The notes under the pieces were generated by a model. The model saw nothing but the letters and a program-made list of their open reading frames with translations, ran no database searches and was not told the origin of the DNA. A stretch of 64,000 nt of DNA. It comes from Saccharomyces uvarum (lineage: Eukaryota; Ascomycota; Saccharomycetes; Saccharomycetales; Saccharomycetaceae). Location of the stretch: NCBI GenBank assembly GCA_947243795.1, contig OX365934.1, forward strand, positions 620,001-684,000. Direction: 5' to 3'. Position numbers and translations under genes: made by a program. This document shows positions 1 to 9,869 of this stretch, piece after piece; positions within the stretch are counted from its first letter, which is position 1, and each line of letters opens with the position of its first letter.

Positions 1-2
1 AC

Positions 3-536
3 AGAAAGGGTTTTCACACGGACAACGAGAGCAGTCTGTTCTTGCCCCAGCTACAGCAGTCATTCTTCTTTGGCACCGGCAACACAGACTTCTGGAAAGA
101 GGTCAATGGCACCGCCGAAGAGGCCATCTGCCTGCAGGACACGAGACAAAGGAAAAGCTCGCTCGTGGCTCTGCATCCCGGCGATGCTACCCTAGGCCCC
201 GATGACACTTTGGGCATCGAGGACTTTATCAACGACGACATCAACGGCAATGAGGCGGGCTCGTCCACACCCCCCTCCTCTGCATCCTCGTCGCCCTGTC
301 TTTTCGACAACCTGGACTACAACATCAAGCTTTTGTGTTACAGGGACAACGAGGGCAAGTTCACGTTGAAAAAGAGAAAGTTCTTGAAAACCTCTCTGCG
401 TTCGTCTTCTGCCATCTCCAAGAGGTGGAAGCCTGTGTCCAAGAGAGACAAGCTGTTGAAGAGGGCCATCAGAAGAAAGAGCGGTGTTTGCGAGACGTTA
501 TCAACAGGTTTTGGTATCGGTGAATTCATGTTATAG
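3..536 (+). CDS. YGR079W: YGR079W-like protein, C-terminal part
   Basis: The frame is open from the left edge of the window to a TAG stop, giving about 177 residues of the C-terminus; the start lies outside. The identification rests on position, because this is the gene directly upstream of TWF1 in Saccharomyces chromosome VII order. The visible part has an acidic, Ser/Pro/Gly-rich middle (a run of SSTPPSSASSSP) and a strongly basic end with several Lys/Arg pairs such as KKRKF and KRAIRRK, which could act as a nuclear signal. I recognise no catalytic domain. The S. cerevisiae protein has no known function and none is proposed here. That the frame is coding is supported by its length, its codon use and its place 164 bp before TWF1. 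Confidence 0.75.
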   Translation, partial: RKGFHTDNESSLFLPQLQQSFFFGTGNTDFWKEVNGTAEEAICLQDTRQRKSSLVALHPGDATLGPDDTLGIEDFINDDINGNEAGSSTPPSSASSSPCLFDNLDYNIKLLCYRDNEGKFTLKKRKFLKTSLRSSSAISKRWKPVSKRDKLLKRAIRRKSGVCETLSTGFGIGEFML

Positions 537-700
537 TGACTGTAACATCAATAAATTGGAAATATAGATTCTTTATACATTGTTAGGGTAACTTTTTTTG
601 TAGGATTTCGAATTGTATATACATACTACAAGATTTGATCAATTGAAACAAGAATATTCATCGGCCAACCAAGAAAAGGAACTACGTCCCCACTCGCATC

Positions 701-1708
701 ATGTCGACCCAATCTGGTATTATTGCAGACCAAGCCTTGCTGAATTCCTTGCACGAGAACCTCTCTACGGAGGGTGTTGTCGTTGTCATAGCCAAGATTT
801 CCCCTGATTCCACCTCGGTACATCAATTGGACGTGACCCATAATTTGGACCAATTAGTTCATTTGGCTTCGCAAAACAAGGAACCCCTGTACATCTTCTA
901 TAAGCCCCAGGATGTTGCCAAATACTTTTTCGTATCATTCATCCCCGATGGTTCTCCCGTGAGGTCAAGGATGCTTTACGCCTCAACTAAGAACACGCTG
1001 GCAAGGCAGATCGGCTCGAACTCTCTGTCTACGGAACAGCCGTTGATTACGGATGTAAAAGAACTGGCGGATTTGAAAGAGCTTGATAGTGACCGCACTG
1101 TTGCTCAAAATAAACCTTTGACGGAAGATGAAAAAATGCAAATTGAAATAAACAAACAACAGACGCTCTTGAGGAAAACCGTCAACAACAACTCGGTCAA
1201 ACTTGTCTCCCAGGACAGCTCTTCACCTTTGTCATTGACTTTCAGGGTCGATTCTGAGAGGCCTATCAACGAAATTTTCAGTAATGACGGTAAAAACCTG
1301 ATCATTTTCCAAATCGAACCCTCGAATGAAACCATCCAGATCGTGCAATCAGAGACGTGCCCCTCTGTGGATGCGTTGCGAATCGACTTGTCCGGGCCTA
1401 GCTATACGATATTTAAGCATGACGGCTTGAACTTCTTTATCTATTCTTGTCCATCGGGCAGCAAAGTCAAAGATAGAATGATATATGCTTCCAATAAGAA
1501 CGGGTTCATCAACTACTTGAAAAACGACCAGAAAATTACGTTTAGCAAAATATTGGAAATTGGTGACTTCATCGAACTAGACAAATCGTCATTGTCGGCC
1601 AAAGATAACGAAGATGACCTCGATCGTAGTTCCACTCCAGACCAATCGAACAGCGGCAGCTTGAGATTCAACAAACCAAGAGGCCCAATGAGAAAAAGAA
1701 GAACATAG
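701..1708 (+). CDS. TWF1: Twinfilin, actin monomer-binding protein
   Basis: 335 residues, against about 332 in S. cerevisiae. There are two ADF-homology domains, roughly residues 5-140 and 175-315. Each keeps the long actin-binding helix region: MLYASTKNTLARQ in the first copy and MIYASNKNGFINYLK in the second. The short C-terminal tail is basic (GPMRKRRT), as in twinfilins, where the tail contacts capping protein and phosphoinositides. The family sequesters ADP-actin monomers and, with Srv2 and capping protein, promotes filament turnover at cortical actin patches. The ATG at 701 begins MSTQSGIIADQ, the usual twinfilin start. A short AT dinucleotide tract follows the stop (about 1724-1742), and the gene converges on SLX9. 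Confidence 0.97.
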   Translation: MSTQSGIIADQALLNSLHENLSTEGVVVVIAKISPDSTSVHQLDVTHNLDQLVHLASQNKEPLYIFYKPQDVAKYFFVSFIPDGSPVRSRMLYASTKNTLARQIGSNSLSTEQPLITDVKELADLKELDSDRTVAQNKPLTEDEKMQIEINKQQTLLRKTVNNNSVKLVSQDSSSPLSLTFRVDSERPINEIFSNDGKNLIIFQIEPSNETIQIVQSETCPSVDALRIDLSGPSYTIFKHDGLNFFIYSCPSGSKVKDRMIYASNKNGFINYLKNDQKITFSKILEIGDFIELDKSSLSAKDNEDDLDRSSTPDQSNSGSLRFNKPRGPMRKRRT

Positions 1709-1863
1709 AAATCAAACGGCATTTATATATATATATATATATACGTGACTGATGATATATACTTTTATCCTTCTAAGTATGAAATGAGATTATTTTTCCT
1801 TCTGTGTTTTCTGGAATAGATTATATTCGCAAATCGTTCCTGTATTATGCTATTTCATGTTCA

Positions 1864-2496
1864 CTACTTTTGCAATTTGATTACTTCTCTCAAAGCACCG
1901 AACGGATTTTTCTGAAAATCCTGGTTTGTCAAAACTTGATTGAACCTTGCGGTTTCGTTGGCCGATAACGCCTTGGCACCTTTTTGGTTCTTGATATTTG
2001 GTTGGTTCTTTTTTATCTTTATAGATCCTGGTTCAGCAGCTTTCTTCGGGCGCATTTCCTTTGTGTCTACGATTCTTATCTTAGAGTCCATATTGATATC
2101 ATTGTTACCATCCACAGTCGTGCCTGTTTCCTTTATAATGTTTTGCAAATCTTTTTCTTGCTCTAAAGAAGTAAGTAGGTCCTGCATCCTTGGTTTTAAT
2201 TCCTCTCTTAGTTTCCTTTTCCTACGTCTAACAGAGGATTTGGAGATACCGTCGAAATTAGCACTGACACCGGCATCGACCATGGGCCTTCCTTTTAGCT
2301 GTGATAAGAATGTGTTTTGCTTATTCAGCAGTTTCTCCTTCTTGGTTTCCTTTGGTTGATGTAAAAAGGCCTTTGGATCAGATTCCAAGTCATACGGTAG
2401 GTCCTTATGGTCATCTTCCGCCCCGTTTACGCCAATTCTTTGAGCGTTCCTTGTAGATGCTTTGCCCCTAAGGGTGTTTCTCTTCTTAGCAACCAT
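1864..2496 (-). CDS. SLX9: Slx9, 40S pre-rRNA processing factor
   Basis: 210 residues from the ATG ending at 2496, which gives MVAKKRNTLRGK; a GTG just upstream is in frame but is not a likely start. The protein is small, very basic and largely unstructured, with KKRNTLRGKASTR at the N-terminus and a conserved end (ANETARFNQVLTNQDFQ then NPFGALREVIKLQK). In S. cerevisiae Slx9 joins the 90S and pre-40S particles, is needed for efficient cleavage in ITS1, and assists nuclear export of pre-40S subunits. It is divergent from TOM20 across 267 bp. That gap holds a PAC-like core near SLX9 and an RRPE about 30 bp further out, the usual promoter pattern of ribosome-biogenesis genes. Confidence 0.95.
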   Translation of the reverse strand: MVAKKRNTLRGKASTRNAQRIGVNGAEDDHKDLPYDLESDPKAFLHQPKETKKEKLLNKQNTFLSQLKGRPMVDAGVSANFDGISKSSVRRRKRKLREELKPRMQDLLTSLEQEKDLQNIIKETGTTVDGNNDINMDSKIRIVDTKEMRPKKAAEPGSIKIKKNQPNIKNQKGAKALSANETARFNQVLTNQDFQKNPFGALREVIKLQK

Positions 2497-2549
2497 CACA
2501 GCAATCTTATTCTTAATCTATATGGCGGCTCTGCCTTTCCGTGCTTCAG

Positions 2550-2595
2550 CTCATCGAGCTACTCCTTCTGGTAGCTTAAATGGCTTGAAAAATTT
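2550..2595 (-). promoter_or_regulatory. PAC-like and RRPE sites upstream of SLX9
   Basis: On the minus strand CGATGAG (2550-2556) is a PAC core, and TGAAAAATTT (2586-2595, written on the plus strand) is an RRPE. PAC lies nearer the gene, about 55 bp from the SLX9 ATG, with RRPE about 30 bp beyond it, as in other ribosome-biogenesis promoters. In yeast these are bound by Dot6/Tod6 and Stb3. TOM20 lies on the other side and may be unaffected. Confidence 0.7.
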
Positions 2596-2763
2596 GCAGT
2601 GCGTCACCCGTTCGGCCTCTCGCTGCCGAAAATAACATTTTACACTGGACTAACTCACTTCAATAATGGCCGATTGCATGCTATTTACTTATTGTTTGTT
2701 GATCTTGCTTTGTAAAATCACTAGATTAGATTTCGATTGCAACCGAAACATACACCTTAGTCC

Positions 2764-3315
2764 ATGTCCCAATCAAACCCTATCCTACGTGGTTTCGCCA
2801 TCACAACAGCCATAGCTGCTCTATCAGCCACCGGTTATGCTATTTACTTTGACTACCAAAGAAGAAACAGCTCACAATTCAGGAAAGTGTTGAGACAAAG
2901 AGCCAAGGAACAGGCCAAGATGGAAGAAGAGGCTAAGAGCCATGCCAAGGAGGCCAAACTGCAAAAAGTCACGGAATTCTTATCTATAGAATTGGCTAAG
3001 GATCCTATTCCTAGTGATCCCTCTGAAAGAGAGGCCACATTCACCACCAACGTGGAAAATGGTGAAAGATTGTCCATGCAACAAGGTAAAGAACTGGAAG
3101 CCGCTTCTAAATTTTATAAAGCATTGACTGTATACCCTCAACCAGCGGATTTGTTAGGTATCTATCAAAGATCCATCCCTGAAGCCATTTACGAATACAT
3201 TATCTTAATGATTGCCATCTTGCCTCCTGCTAACGTGGCTTCTTTCGTTAAAGGTGTTGTTGGAAGTAAAGCTGAATCAGATGCTGTTGCTGAAGCCAAC
3301 GACATTGACGATTAA
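2764..3315 (+). CDS. TOM20: Tom20, mitochondrial presequence receptor
   Basis: 183 residues, the same length as in S. cerevisiae and nearly identical to it. An N-terminal membrane anchor (about residues 9-29, AITTAIAALSATGYAIYF) is followed by a highly charged Lys/Glu linker and a TPR-like receptor domain (about 60-150, including the conserved PADLLGIYQRSIPEAIYEY). The C-terminus is acidic. The protein sits in the outer mitochondrial membrane with its receptor domain in the cytosol. It binds amphipathic presequences and passes precursors to Tom22 and Tom40. The ATG at 2764 is the only sensible start. It converges on GCD2 with 236 bp between the stops. Confidence 0.98.
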   Translation: MSQSNPILRGFAITTAIAALSATGYAIYFDYQRRNSSQFRKVLRQRAKEQAKMEEEAKSHAKEAKLQKVTEFLSIELAKDPIPSDPSEREATFTTNVENGERLSMQQGKELEAASKFYKALTVYPQPADLLGIYQRSIPEAIYEYIILMIAILPPANVASFVKGVVGSKAESDAVAEANDIDD

Positions 3316-3551
3316 GGACGGTATTCTCTTTGGTCGAGTACTTCCCCTTGTCTTTATTTCTTCTATTCTGTATATAACTACATATAATGAAATTTATCTT
3401 TCTGTATTCCTTTCCTTCTTATCTATATCAAACTTCTACTAAAAGTTATAAATATTTGTTCTCATTAGACGTATAATTTTATCGTATTTAAAATTTAAGT
3501 AAATATAAATATTTATATACGTACATATACATTTACGAATGTTGTATATGC

Positions 3552-5501
3552 CTATGCGGAACCTTTGTATTCTCTTAGGATAACAGGCACAGATGAAGGT
3601 GGCAAAGCACCGAATTCAGTGATGACCTTCTTGATGTATTCTGGTGGCGTCAAATCATACAATATATTGACAATATTTAATGAAGGTAGTTCTTGCCATC
3701 CGTCCAAGATGTTTTTTTCGTCATTATCTCCTTCATCATTAACATCTTTATTTTCTTCTTCAGACCCCTTCTTGCCACTAATCTTATTACCCTTTGGTTT
3801 ATTTTCCATCTCTAGTTTTTTCTTTTCAAGTTTTCTCTCCCTCACAAACTGGTTTAGTAGTGCACCCTTATTACCACGTCTTTCCACTGGATTTTCATAA
3901 TCTATATTGATTAAATCATTTGGATCCGCCAATTCATTAAATGTAACACTATCTAATTGCACTCTCTGTGAAAACTTCAAACTTTCACAGCACACCAATA
4001 CAGGTATATTTCTTCTCTTAGCACTCATTGCCAACATTGCCGTACCAGCTCTTGAGTATAAAAATCCATTGGATAAAATAGAATGTGCTCCTAAGAATAC
4101 GTAATCCACGTCCATGTTGAAAATTGTGTCTAAACTTGTAATGAGAGCATACATGACGTTAACGCCTGCATTTCTTAGTGTCTCTGCCATTTTCCGGCCT
4201 TCAAATAATGGTCTTGAGTCAACGACAATGACTTTGATGTTTTTCTTTAAGCCAATCGAGTTATGAAGTAGTAACTCAGTCAAGACTTTTGAAGAGCCAT
4301 ATGTGACGATTGTGGTAGAGTCTTCAATTTGTGTCGAAGCGTTGTCTATAATTAGTTGGTCAGCCAATTCGATTTTCTCCTTGGCAAATTGTCCAATTTT
4401 TTCGCAAAGGTCCTTCTTAGCTGCTTTATCGGGTGTAGATGGATCGATCAACGAAATTTCTTGTTTCAACCATCTTATAGCATTACCCATGGTGACACTT
4501 AATGGTCTAGCTTTCTTCAAAAGATCAATCTGATGCGACAAATAACTTGTTAAATTACGTGACAAGGTGGTTCCCTTTGGTGTTTGGTAGTCTTTGATAA
4601 CAATTTGGAAAACTTCTAGCATAGCTATGCAACGTGGGATGGATCCGACTATTTTATAGTGTGCTAAATGGGAAGTCAATAATAAAATTGATGGATGGAT
4701 GAGATCTTTATTCAGTAACAGTTCCTTAACGGATGATACCAAACTGGAACTATCGAACGACTGTTCCAATGCCCCTGGAATCACTGAGGATATACCAGGG
4801 ATGACATTAAACTCACCTGCTTCTAATGAAATGGATGCCAATGTCTTGGCAACATCAGATGCGTTTGATGAGGCAATCTCTTGTTGTATCGCAGTTGGGG
4901 TGCTCGTTGCCGTTGAAGTAGAAGCAGCAGAGAGTGTTGTGGAAGAAGCGGAAATGGTCGTTGTCGCTGATGTAGGGGCCGTAGTTGCTGGTGTAGACGC
5001 AGCATTTGGGCCCGTAGGCATCAAGGAAGAAGCTGTCAACACATTTGATCCTGATAATGCGCTGGCTACTACGGGGACCATCAACCCAGCAGCGGTGATC
5101 CTAGAAGTCCTTGGAGATGATACTGCACTTGTTACCGCCAAAATTGTGGCTCTTCTTTCTTCAGTGGTTTCTAAATGACCAAAAAGGGTGCTTTTCTTTA
5201 CGTTTTGGCCGCTTTCTTTTTTCTTAGTAGCATTCTTTTGTCTTTGTTCTCTCTTCTGTTGCTGTTCACGTTGTAGCTGTTTTTTCTCTTTTTTGATTTG
5301 TGCTTGTTGTTGTTGCTGCTCAATAGACATACCATTGGCTTGTTTCAGTGCTGCTCTCTTTGCAGCCTTTTCCTGCTTTTTCATTTCTTTCAATTCCTTA
5401 TTAGACAGTTTCTTCTCACCGCTAGTTGCTGCTGTTGGAGCAGCTTGTTCAGTTTTACCTGCTGGTATAGCTACCCCTGCTTTGGCTTCAGATTCGCTCA
5501 T
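3552..5501 (-). CDS. GCD2: eIF2B delta subunit (Gcd2)
   Basis: 649 residues, against about 651 in S. cerevisiae. The N-terminal 130 or so residues are Lys/Gln/Glu-rich, and residues about 160-210 are Thr/Ser/Ala-rich and low in complexity. The C-terminal half is the eIF2B alpha/beta/delta Rossmann-like domain, with VIVVDSRPLFEGRKMAE, a VFLGAHSILSNGFLYSRAGT segment and IPVLVCCESLKFSQRV. Gcd2 belongs to the regulatory subcomplex of the decameric GDP-GTP exchange factor for eIF2. That subcomplex senses phosphorylated eIF2 and so controls general translation and GCN4 induction. The start MSESEAKAG matches the family. The variable N-terminal tract is where most divergence from S. cerevisiae is expected. 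Confidence 0.97.
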   Translation of the reverse strand: MSESEAKAGVAIPAGKTEQAAPTAATSGEKKLSNKELKEMKKQEKAAKRAALKQANGMSIEQQQQQAQIKKEKKQLQREQQQKREQRQKNATKKKESGQNVKKSTLFGHLETTEERRATILAVTSAVSSPRTSRITAAGLMVPVVASALSGSNVLTASSLMPTGPNAASTPATTAPTSATTTISASSTTLSAASTSTATSTPTAIQQEIASSNASDVAKTLASISLEAGEFNVIPGISSVIPGALEQSFDSSSLVSSVKELLLNKDLIHPSILLLTSHLAHYKIVGSIPRCIAMLEVFQIVIKDYQTPKGTTLSRNLTSYLSHQIDLLKKARPLSVTMGNAIRWLKQEISLIDPSTPDKAAKKDLCEKIGQFAKEKIELADQLIIDNASTQIEDSTTIVTYGSSKVLTELLLHNSIGLKKNIKVIVVDSRPLFEGRKMAETLRNAGVNVMYALITSLDTIFNMDVDYVFLGAHSILSNGFLYSRAGTAMLAMSAKRRNIPVLVCCESLKFSQRVQLDSVTFNELADPNDLINIDYENPVERRGNKGALLNQFVRERKLEKKKLEMENKPKGNKISGKKGSEEENKDVNDEGDNDEKNILDGWQELPSLNIVNILYDLTPPEYIKKVITEFGALPPSSVPVILREYKGSA

Positions 5502-5811
5502 TTCACCTTAACTATCAATTTTATTTTGCAAGAGAGCCCCGAATGTAGCCTAATTGGTTTCCCTATGCACTTATGTTCGATCTCCTACAGCTGATGATGT
5601 CTTGTACATTGCTCACATTTCTTTAATTTCGAAAAAAAAATTGGAAAATGGGAAAAAAGTGAAAAGTTGCGAAAAAATGTGAAGAAGTTCCCGGGTAAAC
5701 AGGAGTATGCTAATATATACAATAGAAGTGGCACATGCGGCAAAGCATGCCCTATTTTTAAGTATTTACAGGTGTGTTTATTTGTATAAGATCCTATAGA
5801 TGTTTTGCGTA
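5502..5811. other. GCD2 promoter and MRP13 3' region
   Basis: This 310-bp gap separates the GCD2 start from the MRP13 stop on the same strand. It holds poly(A)/poly(T)-type tracts near 5630-5680, typical of nucleosome-free yeast promoters. I see no open frame of note and no recognisable factor site. Confidence 0.6.
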
Positions 5812-6861
5812 CTATTCTGCTTTTTCTTTGGCCGTCTCTTGTAAAGCTTGCGCTTCTAGGTGTTCCAATGATTTCAAGTACGAATCGTAAGGGTCATGAG
5901 ATTCACCCAATGCGCTCTGGTACTGGCTTATAAACTTCTGTAATTCCGGATATTGAGCGTTGTGTTGATCGATATCCAAGAGTGTTCTGGCAATCAAGAA
6001 TACACCTTCAAATCTGCCTAATAATTCCTTCGTTTCGGCGCTAGTTAAGGACGAGGGGATTTCTGGTAGGTTAATTTGGACGGCTTCTAAGCCAGGTAAC
6101 TCTGGAGTAAAGCCAATCTGTCTGCCCAATGTCGCTACAAGGGCGTTTGCCAGCCCTGTATTATTTTTCCGATTTAGCACTTTTCTCCATGCAACAAGCA
6201 GTTTCTTTTGAGCGATGTCTACGTCTTTATAGTTTCTTAGCTTATTTCGGTGCAAGCTGCACATGACATTGATATTAAAGAAATGTTCGATGTCAAACAC
6301 GGATGGATTTTGGGCTTTGAGAAACTTGGGTTCCATACCATATAAGAGTCCCACCATATGTGCGTATTTACCGATTCTAAAAAAAGACGCAGTCAACATT
6401 TTTTGAACATGAATTGGTGAGATATAGGTCCAAACGGCGTGTTTTCTAATAGAGGTGCCAGTCCACTCTTTGAACCAGTCTAATAATTCTGTCGAATTGG
6501 GTTCAACTGAGTAAATAAAATCGTTTAACGTTTGTCTTGACAACGGCTTTACGGGGGATCTTGGCTCCAATGGATCCTTGGTCTTAGGGTCTCTGATATC
6601 TTTAGTTAGCAAGATCTGCGCATTCTTGGGACGGTAAATGAATGGCTTTAACTTGGCGTCTGTCTTGTGGTATATCAAGAATTCGTCTAACTTCCCCCTT
6701 GCAGTTCCACCAGTAGATGAAAACCGTTTCCACGCCACGCTTCTAAACATCGTCTTATTGGTTATGGTTCGGTCACAATGTTGTTGTCGATGTATTGGTA
6801 GCGTATTAACCATCTTAAGCTTCCCCATTTCTTTCAAAGAGAGTATTGATTTTTCGAGCAT
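5812..6861 (-). CDS. MRP13: Mitochondrial small ribosomal subunit protein Mrp13 (mS44)
   Basis: Up to 349 residues from the first ATG. The S. cerevisiae protein has about 339, so an internal Met near residue 12 would fit the known length better, and Met17 and Met38 are also in frame. The Met38 region reads [15 protein letters not shown], Arg/Ser-rich and like a mitochondrial presequence. The body has no enzymatic motif. It matches the yeast-specific mitochondrial ribosomal protein by position between GCD2 and RPL11B and by overall character. It acts in the mitochondrial small ribosomal subunit, translating the few mitochondrially encoded proteins. The exact start is unsettled; the largest frame is reported here. 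Confidence 0.88.
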   Translation of the reverse strand: MLEKSILSLKEMGKLKMVNTLPIHRQQHCDRTITNKTMFRSVAWKRFSSTGGTARGKLDEFLIYHKTDAKLKPFIYRPKNAQILLTKDIRDPKTKDPLEPRSPVKPLSRQTLNDFIYSVEPNSTELLDWFKEWTGTSIRKHAVWTYISPIHVQKMLTASFFRIGKYAHMVGLLYGMEPKFLKAQNPSVFDIEHFFNINVMCSLHRNKLRNYKDVDIAQKKLLVAWRKVLNRKNNTGLANALVATLGRQIGFTPELPGLEAVQINLPEIPSSLTSAETKELLGRFEGVFLIARTLLDIDQHNAQYPELQKFISQYQSALGESHDPYDSYLKSLEHLEAQALQETAKEKAE

Positions 6862-7049
6862 GTTTGTCTGTTACCCTATAGAAGAGCTCCTTGATAGTGT
6901 TAAAAGTACGCTTGAACAATTCACCTATAAGTCGGGATGAGTCGTGTAACACATCGAATATGCGAAACTTCAAAGTTTGAGGATATATAATATTGTGAGA
7001 GTTTTTATTTGTACTTAAATATTTAGTTGTTGTTTATAACTAAACCAAA

Positions 7050-7574
7050 TTATTTATCGAGCACATCGGCGTCGTACTTTTGCTTGAACCAAGAGACAGT
7101 GTCTTCCTTAGTGGTTTGGTGAGAGTTACCAACGGTACCCTTACATCTCTTTCTTCTGGCGACTCTGGCACCTGGTCTGTTAATGACAACGTAGAAATCC
7201 ATACCGAAAATACCAATGGATGGGTCGTACTTGATACCCAAATCGATATGTTCGTCAATACCGAAACCGAAGTTACCAGTAGCGGAGAAGTTTCTGTCTC
7301 TCAATTGGTATTCCTTGACCTTCAAACCTCTTTCCAAGATTTCTTCAGCCTTTGGACCTCTGACGGTGACGTGAACGGCGATCTTTTCGTTTCTTCTGAT
7401 ACCGAAAGTTCTGACGGTGTATCTAGCCTTGGATTGAACTGGAGTTTGACCAGACAATTGCTCTAGAACCTTGGAGGCTCTGGTCAATCTGTCACCAGAT
7501 TCACCGACGGAGATGTTCAAGACCAATTTCTCGATCTTTAGGTCACGCATAGTGTTTTGGGCTTTAGCAGACAT
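7050..7574 (-). CDS. RPL11B: 60S ribosomal protein L11 (uL5), B copy
   Basis: 174 residues from [16 protein letters not shown]. The frame remains open upstream but has no ATG there, so 7574 is the start. It is almost identical to yeast L11: [20 protein letters not shown], the [20 protein letters not shown] segment and [19 protein letters not shown]. uL5 binds 5S rRNA together with uL18 and sits at the central protuberance, contacting the P-site tRNA. There is no intron, as in both S. cerevisiae copies. Calling it copy B rests on position next to PIL1 and MRP13. The promoter has Rap1-type boxes and a T-rich stretch (minus strand) before the start, standard for ribosomal protein genes. Confidence 0.98.
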   Translation of the reverse strand: MSAKAQNTMRDLKIEKLVLNISVGESGDRLTRASKVLEQLSGQTPVQSKARYTVRTFGIRRNEKIAVHVTVRGPKAEEILERGLKVKEYQLRDRNFSATGNFGFGIDEHIDLGIKYDPSIGIFGMDFYVVINRPGARVARRKRCKGTVGNSHQTTKEDTVSWFKQKYDADVLDK

Positions 7575-7800
7575 CTTGGACGTGGTTTTAGTGTTTGTTG
7601 GGCTGAGGCTAAAGAGGTAAATCTGAAGGGTAATGTCCCCAAAATATCGCTTGCTTAACAGCACATGTATTCAATGAAATATATCCAACCTGCACTTGGA
7701 TATCTTGAAATTTCCACCCGCTGGGTATTTTGGTTTTCCTGGAGTATCGGGTAGAGACTTAAACGAAAAAATAAAAATAAAAAAAAGGATTTGAGATGTG

Positions 7801-7827
7801 TGTATGGGTCTGAAAGTTACGGATGTT
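7801..7827 (-). promoter_or_regulatory. Tandem Rap1 boxes (RPG and HOMOL1 type) of RPL11B
   Basis: On the minus strand ACCCATACA (complement of 7801-7809) is an RPG-type Rap1 box, and AACATCCGT (complement of 7819-7827) is a HOMOL1-type box. They lie about 230-250 bp upstream of the RPL11B ATG. A long A-rich stretch on the plus strand (T-rich on the coding strand, about 7760-7790) sits just downstream. This is the textbook layout of a Rap1/Fhl1/Ifh1 ribosomal protein promoter. Confidence 0.8.
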
Positions 7828-8414
7828 TGGTCCGTCATGCGAAAAAGAAACAAACCATTACCTGTACTTGAGTAACAACGAGCTGCCGTAAGTACGACTA
7901 CTTAGCATGGTTGCGGTATATGCCGAAAAGTGGACATTAAGTATCAGAACCACGTATGGTAGAGGTCGGAAGGGCTTTTCCTAATAAATTGAGAAAAGAA
8001 CCAGTCATTATTTACACAGATGGAAAAAAAGTAAGGTTAATTAAAGTAAGTGAAGTTAGAATTGATAGAAGAACGTAGAAAAGTTGTTCTAGGTGCAGAG
8101 AATGATGCTCTCCTGCAAAAATAGTTCAAAATTCAAACTGTTCTCTGTCACGATTAAAAAATAAAAGAGTACATAGTTTGGGGAGATATTATTAATAGAC
8201 TAAGAGTAAGAAGGGAAGGCAAATTCAATAAAGTAAAGAAAAATACAGAAAAAAAAAGGTCAGAAAATAAAAAGTAAAACGGTTGTTTTTTGAGGAGGGA
8301 AAAGATGCTTTTCCATTCATCCATTAGTTAAAAGAGATTAATTAATATAGTTATTCGTTCTTTTCTTGATAATTTTTTTTTAGCTTTGTTCTGTTTGTTT
8401 GTTTGTTTGTTTGT
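7828..8414. other. RPL11B upstream and PIL1 3' intergenic region
   Basis: This is the remainder of an 840-bp gap between RPL11B and PIL1, both on the minus strand. It is A-rich and includes a short TTTG repeat at about 8395-8415 that abuts the PIL1 stop codon. No open frame beyond chance was seen. It probably holds the PIL1 3' UTR and polyadenylation signals. Confidence 0.6.
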
Positions 8415-9419
8415 TTAAGCAGTGGTGTGCTCGGGGAGAGATTCGTGTTGGCCAGCGTGTTCGTGTTCTTCAACTACGTCGTCTTCTTCTTGTTCAGGCT
8501 CTTCGATCTGTCCGTCTTCTTGTTCATCTTCGGACCATCTGCCTTGGCCGTCTTCCTCTTCATCTTCTTCAGGCTCGAAGTCTTCATAATCCTGTTTGAA
8601 ACTTAGAGTGGGCTTGACTTGGGCGGAATCGAGAGTCCATTCGTTTAACGCACTTTCAGCATCGATGATGATTTGCTTTGATGCCTCGTAGCCGTCGTAG
8701 GCAGGTCTGGTTTCACCTGGAGTGACTGGAGAATCGTCCAATAGTTCCAATAAAGCTTTACCGTAACCAGCAATCAGAGCGATTTTTTCCGAGTGTTCAA
8801 TGATAGAGTCAAACTGGTAGTTGAAAGCGGCTCTCAACTTGGATCTTGTGATGTTGGACAATTGAGCTTCGGCGACCAAAGATTCGGCTTCGGCACGGAC
8901 CAATTCTTGTTCCAAGACTTCAATCTTAGGGGATTGAGGGTCCTTGTACTTCAGGTAGGCGATTTTGTCGGTGATCTTATCCTTACGGTCTCTGGATGGT
9001 TGTACAGAGCCTTCAATGTCTCTGACAGACTTCAAAGTTAATCTGTACTGGTCGTAACGGTCGATGAATTGGTCGTCCAACTCACTGACTTCGTAGATAA
9101 GGACACCCAACTTGTCGGTGATGTCGGAAACGTCGTCGTCGTTCTCCAACCCCCAGATGGACAATTGCTTAGCAGCGTCACGTCTTTCGTTGGCAGTCAA
9201 CTCCATGGATCTCAAAACGTTCTTTTCAATCTTGACCAATTGGGACAGCTTTCTGGATAATTCCGGACCAAAGGCTCCGGCAGCGCTTCTCCTGAAGCTG
9301 TAGGCTAGACCACCCTTCCCGAAGAATCTACCCTTAGTGGTAGATGGAGGAGGTGGTGGGTTTTGCAATTGAGAGGCCGTAGGGGCTCTGGAGTTTCTTA
9401 ACGAGTAAGTTCTGTGCAT
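8415..9419 (-). CDS. PIL1: Pil1, BAR-domain core component of eisosomes
   Basis: 334 residues, against 339 in S. cerevisiae. The N-terminal segment (MHRTYSLRNSRAPTASQ, a PPPPPS run, then GRFFGKGGLAYSFRRSAAG) binds membrane and carries Pkh-kinase-type serines. Residues about 40-270 form the banana-shaped Pil1/Lsp1 BAR domain (ELSRKLSQLVKIEKNVLR, IAYLKYKDPQSPKIEVLEQE). The tail is strongly acidic (EDFEPEEDEEEDGQG). Pil1 builds the half-pipe coats under the plasma membrane that shape the furrows called eisosomes, and links to sphingolipid and TORC2 signalling. The acidic tail is the variable part and explains the small length difference. The upstream region has a TATA box and several AGGGG elements. 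Confidence 0.97.
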   Translation of the reverse strand: MHRTYSLRNSRAPTASQLQNPPPPPSTTKGRFFGKGGLAYSFRRSAAGAFGPELSRKLSQLVKIEKNVLRSMELTANERRDAAKQLSIWGLENDDDVSDITDKLGVLIYEVSELDDQFIDRYDQYRLTLKSVRDIEGSVQPSRDRKDKITDKIAYLKYKDPQSPKIEVLEQELVRAEAESLVAEAQLSNITRSKLRAAFNYQFDSIIEHSEKIALIAGYGKALLELLDDSPVTPGETRPAYDGYEASKQIIIDAESALNEWTLDSAQVKPTLSFKQDYEDFEPEEDEEEDGQGRWSEDEQEDGQIEEPEQEEDDVVEEHEHAGQHESLPEHTTA

Positions 9420-9600
9420 GTTATATAGTTATTTCTGTTATCTTCTTCACCGTTTACAATACTGCGAATCGGCGGAGGCGTAGAGATAAGGGTGTAAAAA
9501 GATGTGATTGTCGATGTAGCTTCTTTTTTTGAGATGAAATGATCAATGAATTGAGTCCAAATAACGGAGAACAGGGAAGGATCCAGAATGAGCGCTTGTT

Positions 9601-9869
9601 ATTTATAAAAGACACGGAAGGGGGAATCCGTCTTTCGTCCGCCGGAGCCAACGAGATGAGCCAAACCAAAAAACAGGGGACGCCGCCCTTCTTCCGTACC
9701 GTGCGTGAGGGGGGGCGCGGCCATTCGGTTTTTCTTCTACGAAGAGTGGGCCAAAACGAATAAAAAAAAAGGCGGCTGCAGAAATTGTGGGCCAAGCGCA
9801 GGGCCAAAGACAAAATAATAATTGACGTGGCTGAACAACAACCGGCCCCCACCCCCTGCCCAAAAGGGG
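9601..9869 (-). promoter_or_regulatory. PIL1 promoter: TATA box and five STRE cores
   Basis: The complement of about 9601-9609 reads TATAAATA, a good TATA box some 185 bp before the PIL1 ATG. AGGGG/CCCCT cores occur at 9619-9623, 9675-9679, 9708-9712, 9853-9857 and 9865-9869. In yeast AGGGG is the stress response element bound by Msn2 and Msn4. The segment is also clearly GC-richer than its surroundings. PDC6 ends at 10059, so PIL1 is the only start nearby. Confidence 0.6.

Noticed and set aside
4699-5178. 159-codon plus-strand frame opposite GCD2
   Set aside because: Antisense to the Thr/Ser/Ala repeat region of GCD2, whose codon pattern leaves the opposite strand open.
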